The notes: generated from the letters alone by a model not told the origin. Shown: positions 35,386 through 45,001, numbered from the stretch's first letter. The stretch: 64,000 nucleotides of DNA from Arthrospira sp. PCC 9108 (GCA_016745315.1 CP066886.1:1271501-1335500); one strand, 5' to 3'. Translations and numbers: made by a program.

Positions 35386-38295
35386 TTAATTGGAATCGTC
35401 CAAAATCTCGATCGTCCCCCGGTAGCCATCAACCCGGACCCGTTGACCTGTTTTGAGGCGGGACATGGCTTGGGAGACATTCATCACCGCCGGAATGCCA
35501 TATTCGCGGGCGACGATCGCCCCATGGGATAACTGACCCCCCACCTCAGAAATAATCGCTGTCGCCCCCATGAGTAAAGGAGCCCAACCCGCATCAGTAT
35601 AGGGGACTACGACAATGGGCTTTTCGATCCCATTTTCCAAGCCTTCCGCCAAATTCCGACAAACCTGTACATAGCCTTCCACGGAGCCTACACTGGCGGG
35701 AATTCCCTGTAAAGCGCCTTCGAGGGGTTCTGGTTTGGGTTCGGGTAACAAATTCCCATAAACCACGGAAGGGACGGTGCGATCGCGATCGCATTCATGC
35801 TGTTGTCGCCGCCGTTTGACGACTTCCCGCCATTGCGGATCAATTCCTGACTCTATCCAACTGCGAATTTCCGATAATTTCAAAAAGAAAATATCCCCCG
35901 GTTGCGTGAGGATTTCTGACTCTAAGGCTGCCGCTTCAATTGCCAAGAAAGTCCAGCGTAAATGAGCTAATAACTTCCCATAGACCTCGGCGATTTCACC
36001 CTTAATGATAGCTCGTTTATAACAACGATTTAGCCGCCATTTTTGCCATAAACTAAATCCCCCCAAATTGCGATTAGTGCCACTGGCTGGATTTTCCGCC
36101 ATAGTGAATAACATCTGCCGAAATGTCTGGGGTTGTTCCCACCAAGTGGCGACGGAAATATCGGTGCCAACTTCACTTAAATATCCATACTCGCGCAACC
36201 ATTGTTTAAACTGTTGTTGCAACTCCGAATTTTGAGAAAACTGCTCTGCTAATACCTGTAAATTTTCCCCTTCCGGGAGGCGATCAGCAATTTTCTGTAA
36301 CTCGCGCATCGAAGCGACTTCGGGGGAATTACCCACGGGCAGCCATTCCTCTGGGACTTGAAAAAGCGATCGCCGAATTGCCAAGCCAATGGGCCCTAAT
36401 ATATTGTAATAAGTCGCTGATTTCAGTAGTTCTTGAATGCGGTCAACTCGTTGGATTAACTGTGGTAAAGACAGAGAACTTGGTAGGCGAGTTTCATAAT
36501 AACTATCAGCTTCTAATCGTTGTAAACCCGGAGCGAAAATCTTTTGGCGATCGCGTTCAAATTCATGAACTAGCGCCAACTCTCTCTGTACCAATAACCA
36601 TAAACCTGGCACAGAAGCCAACATAGTTTTTAGGGGTGGTTTCCCCATATTTTCCCCCCGCAACAGAAACTCTAAACCCTGTTCCGGTAATCCCATCATC
36701 CTAAAAATTTCCCCCAACAGGGTGGCATTAAAATAGGCGTGGGAACCCAAGAGGGTGGCGGTTTCTTTAAAGTCTAGTTTAGTGGCTTTTTTCCCTAAAA
36801 CTATGCTAAAAATTTCCCCCCATACTCCACAGGTCAAAGGCTGATTAATTGACCAAGTGAGGGGAGGAATTACCCCCGGAATTACCTCGGCGGCAATTTT
36901 CCTAGTCCAAATTGGTCGCAGGTTGGTAATGGGTCGAGTTTGCAAGATCCAAATTTGTTCGCCATCCCAAACCCATTCGATATCCTGGGGGAAACCATGA
37001 TAAAATGCTTCGATCGCCTGTGCTTCGGCTACTAAATCCCCTAGTAGCGATCGCGATAATAAACCATCATCTCCCAGTTGATTTAAACTCTCATAGGTAG
37101 CCGTTTCTGTGGCGGTGTCTATTTCTAAATGTACGGGGGTATTTTGCCCAGAAACTACCACATCTCCCTCTCCAGCTAAGGCTTCAATCACAACTTGGGA
37201 ACCGCCATCTAAGGGATTCCGAGTAAACATGACGCCAGATATCTGGGCGCTGATATAGGGTTGAATTAAAACCGCAATTCCGTTACTAGATAAATTTCTT
37301 TGGTGGCGATAGGCTTTGGCTTCGGCACTCCAGTAGGAGTCTCGACAACGGGCGATCGCCGACCGCAAGTCTGCTTCGGATGTAATCGGACCAACGGTGG
37401 TATATTGTCCGGCGGCGGAACTGGTATCTCCATCTTCTCCCAAGGCGGAAGAACGGACAATTAAAGGATAATTATAACTCGGTGTGGGTAGTTCAAAATA
37501 GTCGATTTCGTCTTGATGTTGTGATTGGCTATCTCGGGAAATTTCTTGATTGCCTATAGTGGGCAAAACCCAGCCGGAAGGAACTTTAAATCCGGCTTGT
37601 TTGAGTTGACTAAGCCGGGTGGCTTTTTCGCCACAGCTATCAATATCTAGGGAGTCATTTAAGGATAATAATTCCTGTTTCATAAATAAGCCAAAATCAT
37701 CACCTTGGCGCAAGTTAATAATAATCAACACCAAGGCTAAAGCGATCGCTGCTAGGAGTTCTCCTAATGATAAATCACGATGTTCAGGGAGACTATGCCA
37801 AGCTGCCAACCAGACGGGACTACTTAAACAGGCGAAACGCATAGCCCGCAGTCGGGCGCGGGTGGGTTGACTCGGCCAAATAGTTAGGGCTAACCGCCAC
37901 AGCAATAGGCCGCTAATCCCTGCGGAGATGGCAACTGGGGGAGAATAGACTAACACCCCCCAAGTGGCATTGGTGACACCGCCGCCTTTGGCGATCACAT
38001 ATCGACCGACTACCAGGAAAACTAGGGAAATTAGGGCTAAGGGTTCCCATTCACTAGGAAATAGCGATCGGGCAGCAATTACTGGGATAATACCTCGGAG
38101 GGCTTCAGCTACAGCAGCGAAAATACCCGCGACTCTCCCGGCTTGGGTAAAAGCGGCCGCAACCCCGACGTTACCGCTACCCTGCTTGGCTAAGTCAATG
38201 CGAGTTAACCCTTTGACAATCCAACTGGTTAGGGGAAGTCCCCCTAACACAAAGCTACCGACAATCATCAGTAATCCAGCAACCCAAGGTGGCAT
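35386..38295 (-). CDS. PlsY-like acyltransferase fused to PEP-utilising phosphotransferase
   Basis: A 969-residue fusion. Residues 1-205 are a PlsY-type membrane glycerol-3-phosphate acyltransferase: GSFVLGGLPLTSWIVK, the SGN loop in KQGSGNVGVAAAF, and AKGGGVTNATWG. Residues about 215-460 are an ATP-grasp PPDK-N domain (YNYPLIVRSSALGEDGDTSS, VLIQPYISAQISGVMFTRNP). A helical middle follows, then a swivelling His domain (about 890-965) with GGQLSHGAIVAREYGIPAV. No PEP-binding TIM barrel follows. Domain order therefore matches rifampin phosphotransferase rather than PEP synthase. Substrate unknown; a lipid kinase activity is only a speculation. Confidence 0.85.
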   Translation of the reverse strand: MPPWVAGLLMIVGSFVLGGLPLTSWIVKGLTRIDLAKQGSGNVGVAAAFTQAGRVAGIFAAVAEALRGIIPVIAARSLFPSEWEPLALISLVFLVVGRYVIAKGGGVTNATWGVLVYSPPVAISAGISGLLLWRLALTIWPSQPTRARLRAMRFACLSSPVWLAAWHSLPEHRDLSLGELLAAIALALVLIIINLRQGDDFGLFMKQELLSLNDSLDIDSCGEKATRLSQLKQAGFKVPSGWVLPTIGNQEISRDSQSQHQDEIDYFELPTPSYNYPLIVRSSALGEDGDTSSAAGQYTTVGPITSEADLRSAIARCRDSYWSAEAKAYRHQRNLSSNGIAVLIQPYISAQISGVMFTRNPLDGGSQVVIEALAGEGDVVVSGQNTPVHLEIDTATETATYESLNQLGDDGLLSRSLLGDLVAEAQAIEAFYHGFPQDIEWVWDGEQIWILQTRPITNLRPIWTRKIAAEVIPGVIPPLTWSINQPLTCGVWGEIFSIVLGKKATKLDFKETATLLGSHAYFNATLLGEIFRMMGLPEQGLEFLLRGENMGKPPLKTMLASVPGLWLLVQRELALVHEFERDRQKIFAPGLQRLEADSYYETRLPSSLSLPQLIQRVDRIQELLKSATYYNILGPIGLAIRRSLFQVPEEWLPVGNSPEVASMRELQKIADRLPEGENLQVLAEQFSQNSELQQQFKQWLREYGYLSEVGTDISVATWWEQPQTFRQMLFTMAENPASGTNRNLGGFSLWQKWRLNRCYKRAIIKGEIAEVYGKLLAHLRWTFLAIEAAALESEILTQPGDIFFLKLSEIRSWIESGIDPQWREVVKRRRQQHECDRDRTVPSVVYGNLLPEPKPEPLEGALQGIPASVGSVEGYVQVCRNLAEGLENGIEKPIVVVPYTDAGWAPLLMGATAIISEVGGQLSHGAIVAREYGIPAVMNVSQAMSRLKTGQRVRVDGYRGTIEILDDSN

Positions 38296-38422
38296 TGGGA
38301 ATTTTTCCTCTAAGTGCGCGCAATGTATTGCAGTTTAACCCCAAATGTATCTGAAAGACTCCTAGGCTGTTAGATCCGGTAGGATAATAGTTAATACATT
38401 GCTGAAGTGAAAGGAAATATCT

Positions 38423-38593
38423 ATGATGGAAAATACCCTTTGGATTCCGGCGGCTGTCTTGGTTGTGGGTTTTATTGCTGCCGTGAGTATTGGCTCGATC
38501 GCTTGGTATAATTCTAAACGACCCCCCGGTTGGGAAGGCAAGGATCGCCCCGATTTTATCCCTAAAGTTGGTAAGGATGATCCCAAATCCTAA
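38423..38593 (+). CDS. small single-TM protein, Psb35-like
   Basis: Fifty-six residues not covered by any longer frame on this strand. One membrane helix (LWIPAAVLVVGFIAAVSIGS) is followed by the soluble tail WYNSKRPPGWEGKDRPDFIP. AAAGGA lies 8 bp before the ATG. The YNSKRP-GWE-K-RPDF tail resembles the photosystem II assembly protein Psb35 as I remember it; this needs confirmation. It lies between two minus-strand genes with its own promoter region. Confidence 0.6.
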   Translation: MMENTLWIPAAVLVVGFIAAVSIGSIAWYNSKRPPGWEGKDRPDFIPKVGKDDPKS

Positions 38594-38679
38594 CTCCCTC
38601 TATCCGGTGGGTGGTAGTTGACTGCTGATGGGCCTATTGTCTAGGCCCTAGTTTCCCGGTGCTGACCACCAACTCACGA

Positions 38680-39438
38680 TTAACCCCTTTTTCCTTGGGG
38701 AAATTGGTTGATTTGTGCTGAACCGTAAAAAATTAGGGACTGATTCTGAATCCGCATCCGATCAACCCGCAATTGTGTACCTTCTAGGGCAAACTTATCG
38801 AGATCAAGTAAATTGTTGACGTGATCAATCATGGCTTTACCTAGGTTGACAGCCTCTTGGTCTCCGTTATATTGGACGTTGACAAATTGAATATGCCGAC
38901 GTTTTTGCACTTCGACCTGGGCGCAAAAGTCTACACAGGTTAAACTCCGAGAGTCGCCAATCCTGATCTGAGACTGAAACCCCAGGGTATTGTCTGGGTT
39001 GACCTCCATTTGGGTTTTCTGAAACTTTAGGGGTTCGCCCTGATACTGGAGACGTTGTAACTTGTCTACAATGAAGGGAGTATTAAAGGATTCTGTGAGA
39101 TCTTCTTGGGTCAAAACTACTCGCATGACTGCCATTGTGGGTTGTCGGAGTTTGACTTTACCGGAAAAAATGGCGCTAAAGTCGATCGCCACTGCTTCTA
39201 GGTAGAGTTCCATCACTGCGATCCGCAGACCATTGTACATCAGCATTCCTTTGCCAATGAAGTCAAATCCGTCCACGCTTCCCTGTAACAGCTTGGCCAC
39301 GGGTTCGGCACGGACGTTAGCTTCTATGTGATCAGAACGTTTGAATAATGAGGCGATCGCTGCCCCGACAACTTTACTGACCAGGCGATCGCCACTGGGG
39401 GCCTGAATCGGACTGCTTCCAAACAAAGCCTGTACCAT
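38680..39438 (-). CDS. LmeA/DUF2993 family lipid-binding-like protein
   Basis: A 252-residue protein of the DUF2993/LmeA type: GSVDGFDFIGKGMLMYNGLRIAVMELYLEA (by position, about 54-83), VKLRQPTMAVMRVVLTQEDL, then NTPFIVDKL and a C-terminal RVDRMRIQNQSLIFYGSA. A mycobacterial member binds phospholipid and acts in envelope lipid handling; the cyanobacterial role is unknown. No signal peptide is evident at this start. It is divergent from the small gene at 39657. Confidence 0.85.
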   Translation of the reverse strand: MVQALFGSSPIQAPSGDRLVSKVVGAAIASLFKRSDHIEANVRAEPVAKLLQGSVDGFDFIGKGMLMYNGLRIAVMELYLEAVAIDFSAIFSGKVKLRQPTMAVMRVVLTQEDLTESFNTPFIVDKLQRLQYQGEPLKFQKTQMEVNPDNTLGFQSQIRIGDSRSLTCVDFCAQVEVQKRRHIQFVNVQYNGDQEAVNLGKAMIDHVNNLLDLDKFALEGTQLRVDRMRIQNQSLIFYGSAQINQFPQGKRG

Positions 39439-39565
39439 TCCCTTTGCTCGCTTGCTATCGCCCGCTATTATAACGGAATCTTAAGATATGTTAAATACTT
39501 TGTCGCGATCGTCTCCATATATAACCCTTATATCCCACATAAGACAGGGTTTTTCAGCTTTGCAC

Positions 39566-39595
39566 TTGACAAAATCATACTGTACAGTCTATCCT
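39566..39595 (+). promoter_or_regulatory. sigma70-type promoter with palindrome in spacer
   Basis: TTGACA at 39566-39571, an 18-base spacer, then TATCCT at 39590-39595, pointing at the small gene at 39657. The spacer contains the perfect palindrome ACTGTACAGT, a candidate repressor site. Confidence 0.6.
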
Positions 39596-39605
39596 AATAA
39601 TTTAG

Positions 39606-39627
39606 TAGCACTCAAATAGCACTCAAA
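39606..39627 (+). promoter_or_regulatory. adjacent direct repeat TAGCACTCAAA x2
   Basis: Two identical 11-base copies (39606-39616 and 39617-39627) directly follow the predicted transcription start. It resembles two half-sites of CIRCE (TTAGCACTC) but in direct rather than inverted order, so it is not a canonical CIRCE. Confidence 0.5.
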
Positions 39628-39656
39628 CGGTAGAATCTAGCAAGTATCAGGGATTT

Positions 39657-39809
39657 ATGGATATATTATCACTAGCGCTGCTACTGGGGGCTATTGTGGC
39701 TTCCGATGAAATTTTGAACCGCAACTGGCAACTGTCGCGCCGTCTGCTGGAATGGATCGATAACTTAGGGAAACAGTCGCGCCAGGCAGACAAAAATCTG
39801 CCTCGTTAA
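39657..39809 (+). CDS. small protein of 50 residues, possible membrane anchor
   Basis: MDILSLALLLGAIVASDEIL followed by a helical basic part (NRNWQLSRRLLEWIDNLGKQ). The first 15 residues are hydrophobic and could anchor it; the rest looks like an amphipathic helix. It has its own promoter and an upstream repeat. No family is recognised. The reading frame starts at the first ATG after a well-formed promoter and is supported mainly by this context. Confidence 0.5.
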   Translation: MDILSLALLLGAIVASDEILNRNWQLSRRLLEWIDNLGKQSRQADKNLPR

Positions 39810-39932
39810 GGTTGGGATTTTCCTCGACCCGTATTCTCAGGTATATTTGGGCGCTTTCCTGGGCGCAATTATAGCAGGTTTGGTCGATGTTGTCAAGTCA
39901 TAAATCGGAATAATTGATCATCCCAAATCAAA

Positions 39933-41330
39933 TCAGTTTTGGATTTGTTGAATTACCGATTTGCGGTTAATTTTCCCTCGGTCATTGCGGGGTAATGTAT
40001 CAACTGCGATCCAGTTTTTGGGATGTTTATAACGACTGAGACGATCGCCTAAAGAATTGGCTAATATTTCAATAGATACTGGGGGGTAGTGGGGAACATA
40101 AACCGCTGTGACTACTTCTCCCCAGTGGCGATCGCCAATTCCCACCACACAAACATCAGCCACCATTCCCGTAGCTAAAATAGCGGCTTCGACTTCGACG
40201 GGAAAAACATTTTCACCCCCAGTAATAATTTTATCTCCCTGTCTTCCCACCAGGGTTAAATATCCCCAATCATCAAAATATCCCAAATCATCAGTTACCA
40301 ACTGGCTGAGTCTAGGTTGATTTATGTGTGTGTCATGACCCCAACTGAGAGAATTAGCCTGAATTTTAATCAATCCAATTTCGGGAGATTTTACCGGTTG
40401 ACCCTGTGGATCTACAATCATGACCTTAGCATGGGGAAGGACGCGACCGCTGCTATTGTTTCCGGCTAAAAAATCATCAGGTTTGAGGGTGACAACCCCG
40501 GAGGCTGTTTCGGTCATTCCGTAGGTGGGAGAAAGTCTAATTTGGTGTTGTCTGGCTTGGTTGAGCAATTCTAACCAAGGGGGACTTCCCCCTAATAAAA
40601 CGGTGGTAAATTTCGATAACCAATTAGCGGTTTGGGGATGGTATAAAAGGCGGTGTAGTTGGGTGGGAACTAGGGAAATAAAAAAATCGGAAATATCTAG
40701 TTGAGGATAGTCACCTTTTTCTAAATTTTTCCCCGACCAAATTACCAACTGTCCCCCAGTAATTAGCGAGCGCACAAATTGCATTAACCCGCTTACATGA
40801 AATAGGGGTAAGATACAGAAACTATTAATCTGGAATTTGTCAAAATACTGTTGAAATCCTATGGCGGAAGCCGTGAGGGTTTCCCAGGTATGAACGGCAA
40901 ATTTTATGGTTCCTGATGTACCTCCTGTGGGAATTAATATCGACCCAGACGGAAAAAGCGATCGCCTCTGATTTATGGGATTATCCACATCATCAATCTT
41001 GGCAATATGGGGAAGATTTCCAAATTGTAAATCGGTGTTACCTATGGAATTAAACACCTGTTCCCATTCATAAATACCCCAATTGGGATTAGCTAAAATC
41101 ACGGAACAGTTAGCCATAATACCTGCCCAAAATGTCCCCAAAAATATGACTGGATAAGGTTCTGCGATTAAAATAGTCGCTGTTTTCCCATATTCTTGAT
41201 AATAATTCATCAATTTCTTGAGACGTTGATGGGCAATGTTTAGGAATAAATCCCCGTTTTCAGCAATCAAAAAATTGTCAGGGTTAGGGATATTTAAAGC
41301 CGGCAAATTAGGAGATGTTTGATAATCCAT
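39933..41330 (-). CDS. menE: o-succinylbenzoate-CoA ligase
   Basis: A 465-residue member of the AMP-forming acyl-CoA synthetase family: the P-loop-like ILIPTGGTSGTIKFAVHTW, SPTYGMTETASGVVTLKPDD, and the adenylation core GDKIITGGENVFPVEVEAAI, with the C-terminal catalytic lysine in NDRGKINRK. In cyanobacteria it serves phylloquinone synthesis for photosystem I. The gene begins 3 bp after the stop of the amidase gene on the same strand, an unexpected pairing. MenE identity rather than another acyl-CoA ligase is likely from length and motifs, not proven. Confidence 0.82.
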   Translation of the reverse strand: MDYQTSPNLPALNIPNPDNFLIAENGDLFLNIAHQRLKKLMNYYQEYGKTATILIAEPYPVIFLGTFWAGIMANCSVILANPNWGIYEWEQVFNSIGNTDLQFGNLPHIAKIDDVDNPINQRRSLFPSGSILIPTGGTSGTIKFAVHTWETLTASAIGFQQYFDKFQINSFCILPLFHVSGLMQFVRSLITGGQLVIWSGKNLEKGDYPQLDISDFFISLVPTQLHRLLYHPQTANWLSKFTTVLLGGSPPWLELLNQARQHQIRLSPTYGMTETASGVVTLKPDDFLAGNNSSGRVLPHAKVMIVDPQGQPVKSPEIGLIKIQANSLSWGHDTHINQPRLSQLVTDDLGYFDDWGYLTLVGRQGDKIITGGENVFPVEVEAAILATGMVADVCVVGIGDRHWGEVVTAVYVPHYPPVSIEILANSLGDRLSRYKHPKNWIAVDTLPRNDRGKINRKSVIQQIQN

Positions 41331-41333
41331 ATA

Positions 41334-42695
41334 TTACAGCAAGCCAGACATTTCATAAAGTCGGCGGACTAAAGCCACAATGCGATCGCCATATTGAGGG
41401 TCATCAGACCATCTTCCTCCCAAAGAAAACACAGAGGGAGCGACCCCCCTAGTGATATAATCAAAACGAGGGTCTACAATTTCCTGAACAATAGGTTCAT
41501 GGGTAGCGTAGGCTTTCAGGTGTTGAATATGTGCCCTAACCCCTTCCTCAGTAGTAGCAAATGCCGCAATTTCTGAGGAACCCCCAACAGTTCCCAAACC
41601 GGCAAAATTATAGTCTGAAGGTTTAACAATTCCGCCAAATTTGAGGAAATCCGTCTCCAAACACATCTGACAAAAAGCCACATCATAATTAACCCCTTCC
41701 ACCATAGCCTCACGGCGATATAATTTGGCAATTTCGGGAAACTGATTAGGCGCATCAGGATTTTCCGACTTCAGAAATACAATCATTTGTACTTCCGTGG
41801 TATATCCTCCCCCCATAATGCGATCGATTTGGTCGTTATAGAGTCGAGAAATCGACCGTAAAACCACCGTGCGATTAGGATTATCCCAACTGACAGCAAT
41901 GCCAAAATTCCGCAAGTCGATCGCCTTAATATAAACAATATTATTATATCGAATCCGAATCACCCTAGCCAATTGGGTTAAGTCAATTCCTAGGCGGTCT
42001 ACCAAATCCATAGGTATATAAGAATTACCATTAACCAAAAGTCCCCTTTCCCCATAAACCTGACCATTAATTCTAATCCCAATCGAACCATAAACCCGAT
42101 TTCCTGGGGGTAAAGGAGGAGTGGGATTAATATGTTCACTTTTCACCCAAGCCACCAGACCATCAGCCAGACCGGTAGCGATATCTGCGCGGCGGCTTTG
42201 TAAAATATTCCGGTCATTAGGATTAGTCAAATAACCGATTTCTATATATAAGGAAGGTATAGCAATCCACCGGCAAAAAATCAAATGTCCGAGTCCGGTT
42301 TCCGTGTCCGGTTTAGCGCCACGACTGGGAAACTGAGGAACCCGCCGCAATAAGGACCAGAGAATCAATTCGGCATCTTTTTTACGTTGAGAATTATATG
42401 CTATATGAAATACAGTAACGCCTCGATTAGAAGGATTAGGAGAGCCTCCCGTGTGCAATTCAATCGCCACATCACCACGATGGGAATAAGTATTAATCCA
42501 GTCAATAGTTTGGACCTGAGATAGATCATCAGGAACCGCCAAAGCCTGAACCCCACGAGAACGCAATTCTGATAATAATATATCTCGAATTCGGATCATT
42601 TCTTGAGCTTCAGTAGTTCCCCCGGCTACAATACCAGGGTCTCTAACGCCATTCTCAAAACCTCCATGACCAGCAGATATAAAAATTCGCGTCAT
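41334..42695 (-). CDS. N-acetylmuramoyl-L-alanine amidase with stalk and glucosaminidase-like domains
   Basis: A 453-residue three-domain protein. Amidase_3 (1-190) has the zinc histidine in SAGHGGFENG, the catalytic glutamate pattern ELHTGG and IEIGYLTNPNDRNIL. Residues about 200-285 resemble a copper-amine-oxidase N-like stalk (GIRINGQVYGERGLLVNGNS). Residues about 290-453 resemble a glucosaminidase/lysozyme-type domain (AKLYRREAMVEGVNYDVAFC, then QMCLETDFLKFGG and DYNFAGLG). No signal peptide precedes the amidase. It would cut peptidoglycan, perhaps at septa. It is the first gene before menE. Confidence 0.85.
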   Translation of the reverse strand: MTRIFISAGHGGFENGVRDPGIVAGGTTEAQEMIRIRDILLSELRSRGVQALAVPDDLSQVQTIDWINTYSHRGDVAIELHTGGSPNPSNRGVTVFHIAYNSQRKKDAELILWSLLRRVPQFPSRGAKPDTETGLGHLIFCRWIAIPSLYIEIGYLTNPNDRNILQSRRADIATGLADGLVAWVKSEHINPTPPLPPGNRVYGSIGIRINGQVYGERGLLVNGNSYIPMDLVDRLGIDLTQLARVIRIRYNNIVYIKAIDLRNFGIAVSWDNPNRTVVLRSISRLYNDQIDRIMGGGYTTEVQMIVFLKSENPDAPNQFPEIAKLYRREAMVEGVNYDVAFCQMCLETDFLKFGGIVKPSDYNFAGLGTVGGSSEIAAFATTEEGVRAHIQHLKAYATHEPIVQEIVDPRFDYITRGVAPSVFSLGGRWSDDPQYGDRIVALVRRLYEMSGLL

Positions 42696-42825
42696 TGTTC
42701 TATTAATTAAGTTATCTAGTGACAGCCATCAATGATATTAAGACTAGATTACGCCGATCGCCTGATCCCAAAAGTAACTATGATGATCAAGTGTAATCAA
42801 TCCCCCAGTTTTCAAGTGTCCAAAT

Positions 42826-43215
42826 ATGGTTTTACACTGTCACGCCGCCGTTGTCACCATCTCGACCCCTAATCTGGCCAAACTTAGCCAATTTTATAGT
42901 GATTTATTGGGGATGGGACCCCATATCTATATTGAGGGAGTGTATGCGGAATTTCAACTACCAGGTTTACAATTAGGGATATTTGAACCCAGAGGGGGCG
43001 ATCGCCAAGAATTTAGTTCCCCAGGTGGCGCAATGAGTTTATGCTTGCAGGTATGTTACCTGGAAAAAGCGATCGAGAATTTGGTCGAGTTAGGCTACCC
43101 GCCACCGGGCGAAATTATCACCGCCTCCCACGGTCGGGAAATTTACGCTTATGATCCTTGCGGAAACCGGATCATTTTATACGAATCCCAAACTAATCCC
43201 AAACTTGACAGTTGA
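42826..43215 (+). CDS. VOC/glyoxalase-like protein
   Basis: A 129-residue vicinal-oxygen-chelate fold: HCHAAVVTISTPNLAKLSQF is the first beta-alpha-beta unit and FYSDLLGMGPHIYIEGVYAE follows. Later come GAMSLCLQVCYLEKAIENL and the C-terminal GREIYAYDPCGNRIILYE. Metal ligands cannot be assigned confidently. It may be a glyoxalase, dioxygenase or resistance-type protein; the substrate is unknown. It stands alone, 56 bp before murJ. Confidence 0.83.
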   Translation: MVLHCHAAVVTISTPNLAKLSQFYSDLLGMGPHIYIEGVYAEFQLPGLQLGIFEPRGGDRQEFSSPGGAMSLCLQVCYLEKAIENLVELGYPPPGEIITASHGREIYAYDPCGNRIILYESQTNPKLDS

Positions 43216-43271
43216 CAATTAACAGTTATTAATTAACCCTGTCCCATATATTCCTACTTTCCTAAAACTCT

Positions 43272-44885
43272 GTGTCAGAATCACCACAAGTCACCCGGTC
43301 CCTGGTGGGAATTGCCACCATTGTCGCCATAGCCACTCTGATTAGTAAAATCTTTGGCTTAGTGAGACAACAGGCGATGGCTGCAGCCTTTGGAGTAGGA
43401 CCGGCGATCGATGCTTACAACTACGCCTATGTAATTCCGGGCTTCCTGCTGATTTTATTAGGCGGCATTAACGGCCCCTTCCATAGTGCGATCGTCAGCG
43501 CCTTAGCCAAACGCAAGCGGGAAGAAATCGAACCCCTAGTAGAAACGATCACCACCCTAGTGGGGACTATCTTGCTATTTGTGACGGTGGGATTGATCAT
43601 TTTTGCCACCCCGATGATTGATCTAGTCGCCCCAGGACTAAGCCAGACCCCAGAAGGTATAGAAATTAGGGCGATCGCCATTCAGCAACTCAAAATCATG
43701 GCCCCGATGGCCCTTTTATCTGGGTTAATAGGTATTGGCTTCGGTAGCCTCAACGCCGCCGATATGTATTGGCTACCCTCCATTAGTCCCCTATTTTCCA
43801 GCCTCGCCCTGATTGGCAGTTTAATCGCCCTCGCCCTATATTTGGGCGAAAGTATCACCCAACCGGAATACGCCCTGTTAGGAGGGCTAGTATTAGCCGG
43901 AGGAACCCTATCTGGGGCTATCTTACAGTGGATAGTACAACTTCCTGCCATGTGGCGATCGGGACTGGGTAAACTGCGGCTGCGTTTCAACTTCCGACAG
44001 TCGGGAGTCCGAGACGTAATGAAAGTAATGATTCCCGCCACCCTCTCATCAGGGATGCTACAAATTAACGTCTATACAGACCTATTTTTCGCCTCCTACA
44101 TACCCCAAGCCGCCGCCGCCATGGCTTATTCCGGGTTAATGGTACAAACGCCCCTCGGCATCATTTCCAACATGATTTTAGTGCCATTCCTGCCCCTGTT
44201 TTCCCGCTTGCGAGACCCCAGCGACTGGCCAGAATTAAAAGACCGTATCCGTCAGGCTTTAACCCTAACTGCCATTACCATGTTACCCTTGAGTGCATTA
44301 ATGGTAGCCTTAGCATTGCCTTCTGTGCGGGTGGTATATGAACGCTACGCCTTTGACCTAGCCGCCTCGAAATTTGTAGCTTTAGTGTTAATGGCCTATG
44401 GTAGCGGAATGTTTGTCTACCTGGGGCGAGATGTTTTGGTCAGAGTCTTCTACGGTCTCGGAGACGGACAGACTCCCTTTCGGGTTAGTATCTTTAACAT
44501 TTTCCTGAATGCACTATTGGACTACATTTTAGTTAATGCTTTCGGTGCGCCCGGTTTAGTTTTGGCTACCGTGGGAGTTAACTTAGTGTCTATGGTGATG
44601 ATGTTATGGTTATTGCATCTGCGCCTAGGTGGTTTACCATGGAAAGAGTGGAGTCGGCCATTTCTCGGCTTGGTGGCTGGTAGCATAGTCGTCGGCTTAT
44701 TGGCTTGGGTAATTCGTCTCGGCTTAGAGGAGTGGTTAGGTAGCCGAGGATTTTTTGCCATATTATTGGAACTGTCTATTCCTGGATTTATTGGTTTAGG
44801 AGTCTTCGCTGTTTGGGTGTCACGGATGAAATTACCGGAGGTGGATTTACTGGTTTCCCGAGTTAAAAAACGCTTCCAAAAATAG
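43272..44885 (+). CDS. murJ: lipid II flippase
   Basis: A 537-residue MurJ/MviN membrane protein of about 14 helices that flips lipid II across the inner membrane. MurJ features are VGIATIVAIATLISKIFGLV at the start, RQQAMAAAFGVGPAIDAYN with the functional arginine, RVVYERYAFD, and GDGQTPFRVSIFNIFLN. It starts with GTG at 43272. Length is normal. It follows the VOC gene on the same strand. Confidence 0.93.
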   Translation: MSESPQVTRSLVGIATIVAIATLISKIFGLVRQQAMAAAFGVGPAIDAYNYAYVIPGFLLILLGGINGPFHSAIVSALAKRKREEIEPLVETITTLVGTILLFVTVGLIIFATPMIDLVAPGLSQTPEGIEIRAIAIQQLKIMAPMALLSGLIGIGFGSLNAADMYWLPSISPLFSSLALIGSLIALALYLGESITQPEYALLGGLVLAGGTLSGAILQWIVQLPAMWRSGLGKLRLRFNFRQSGVRDVMKVMIPATLSSGMLQINVYTDLFFASYIPQAAAAMAYSGLMVQTPLGIISNMILVPFLPLFSRLRDPSDWPELKDRIRQALTLTAITMLPLSALMVALALPSVRVVYERYAFDLAASKFVALVLMAYGSGMFVYLGRDVLVRVFYGLGDGQTPFRVSIFNIFLNALLDYILVNAFGAPGLVLATVGVNLVSMVMMLWLLHLRLGGLPWKEWSRPFLGLVAGSIVVGLLAWVIRLGLEEWLGSRGFFAILLELSIPGFIGLGVFAVWVSRMKLPEVDLLVSRVKKRFQK

Positions 44886-45001
44886 GAGATTTGAATCCTA
44901 GGGCTTTTTGGGAGGGTGATCATATTTCCCGGTTGCCAAAATATCCGGCAGGGTTTATGGTGGTGAGAGGTCATAAATTTTCGGAGAGTTAAACAACCAC
45001 C

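Noticed and set aside
39606..39627. CIRCE heat-shock operator
   Set aside because: CIRCE is an inverted repeat; here the two copies are direct and only the half-site is similar.
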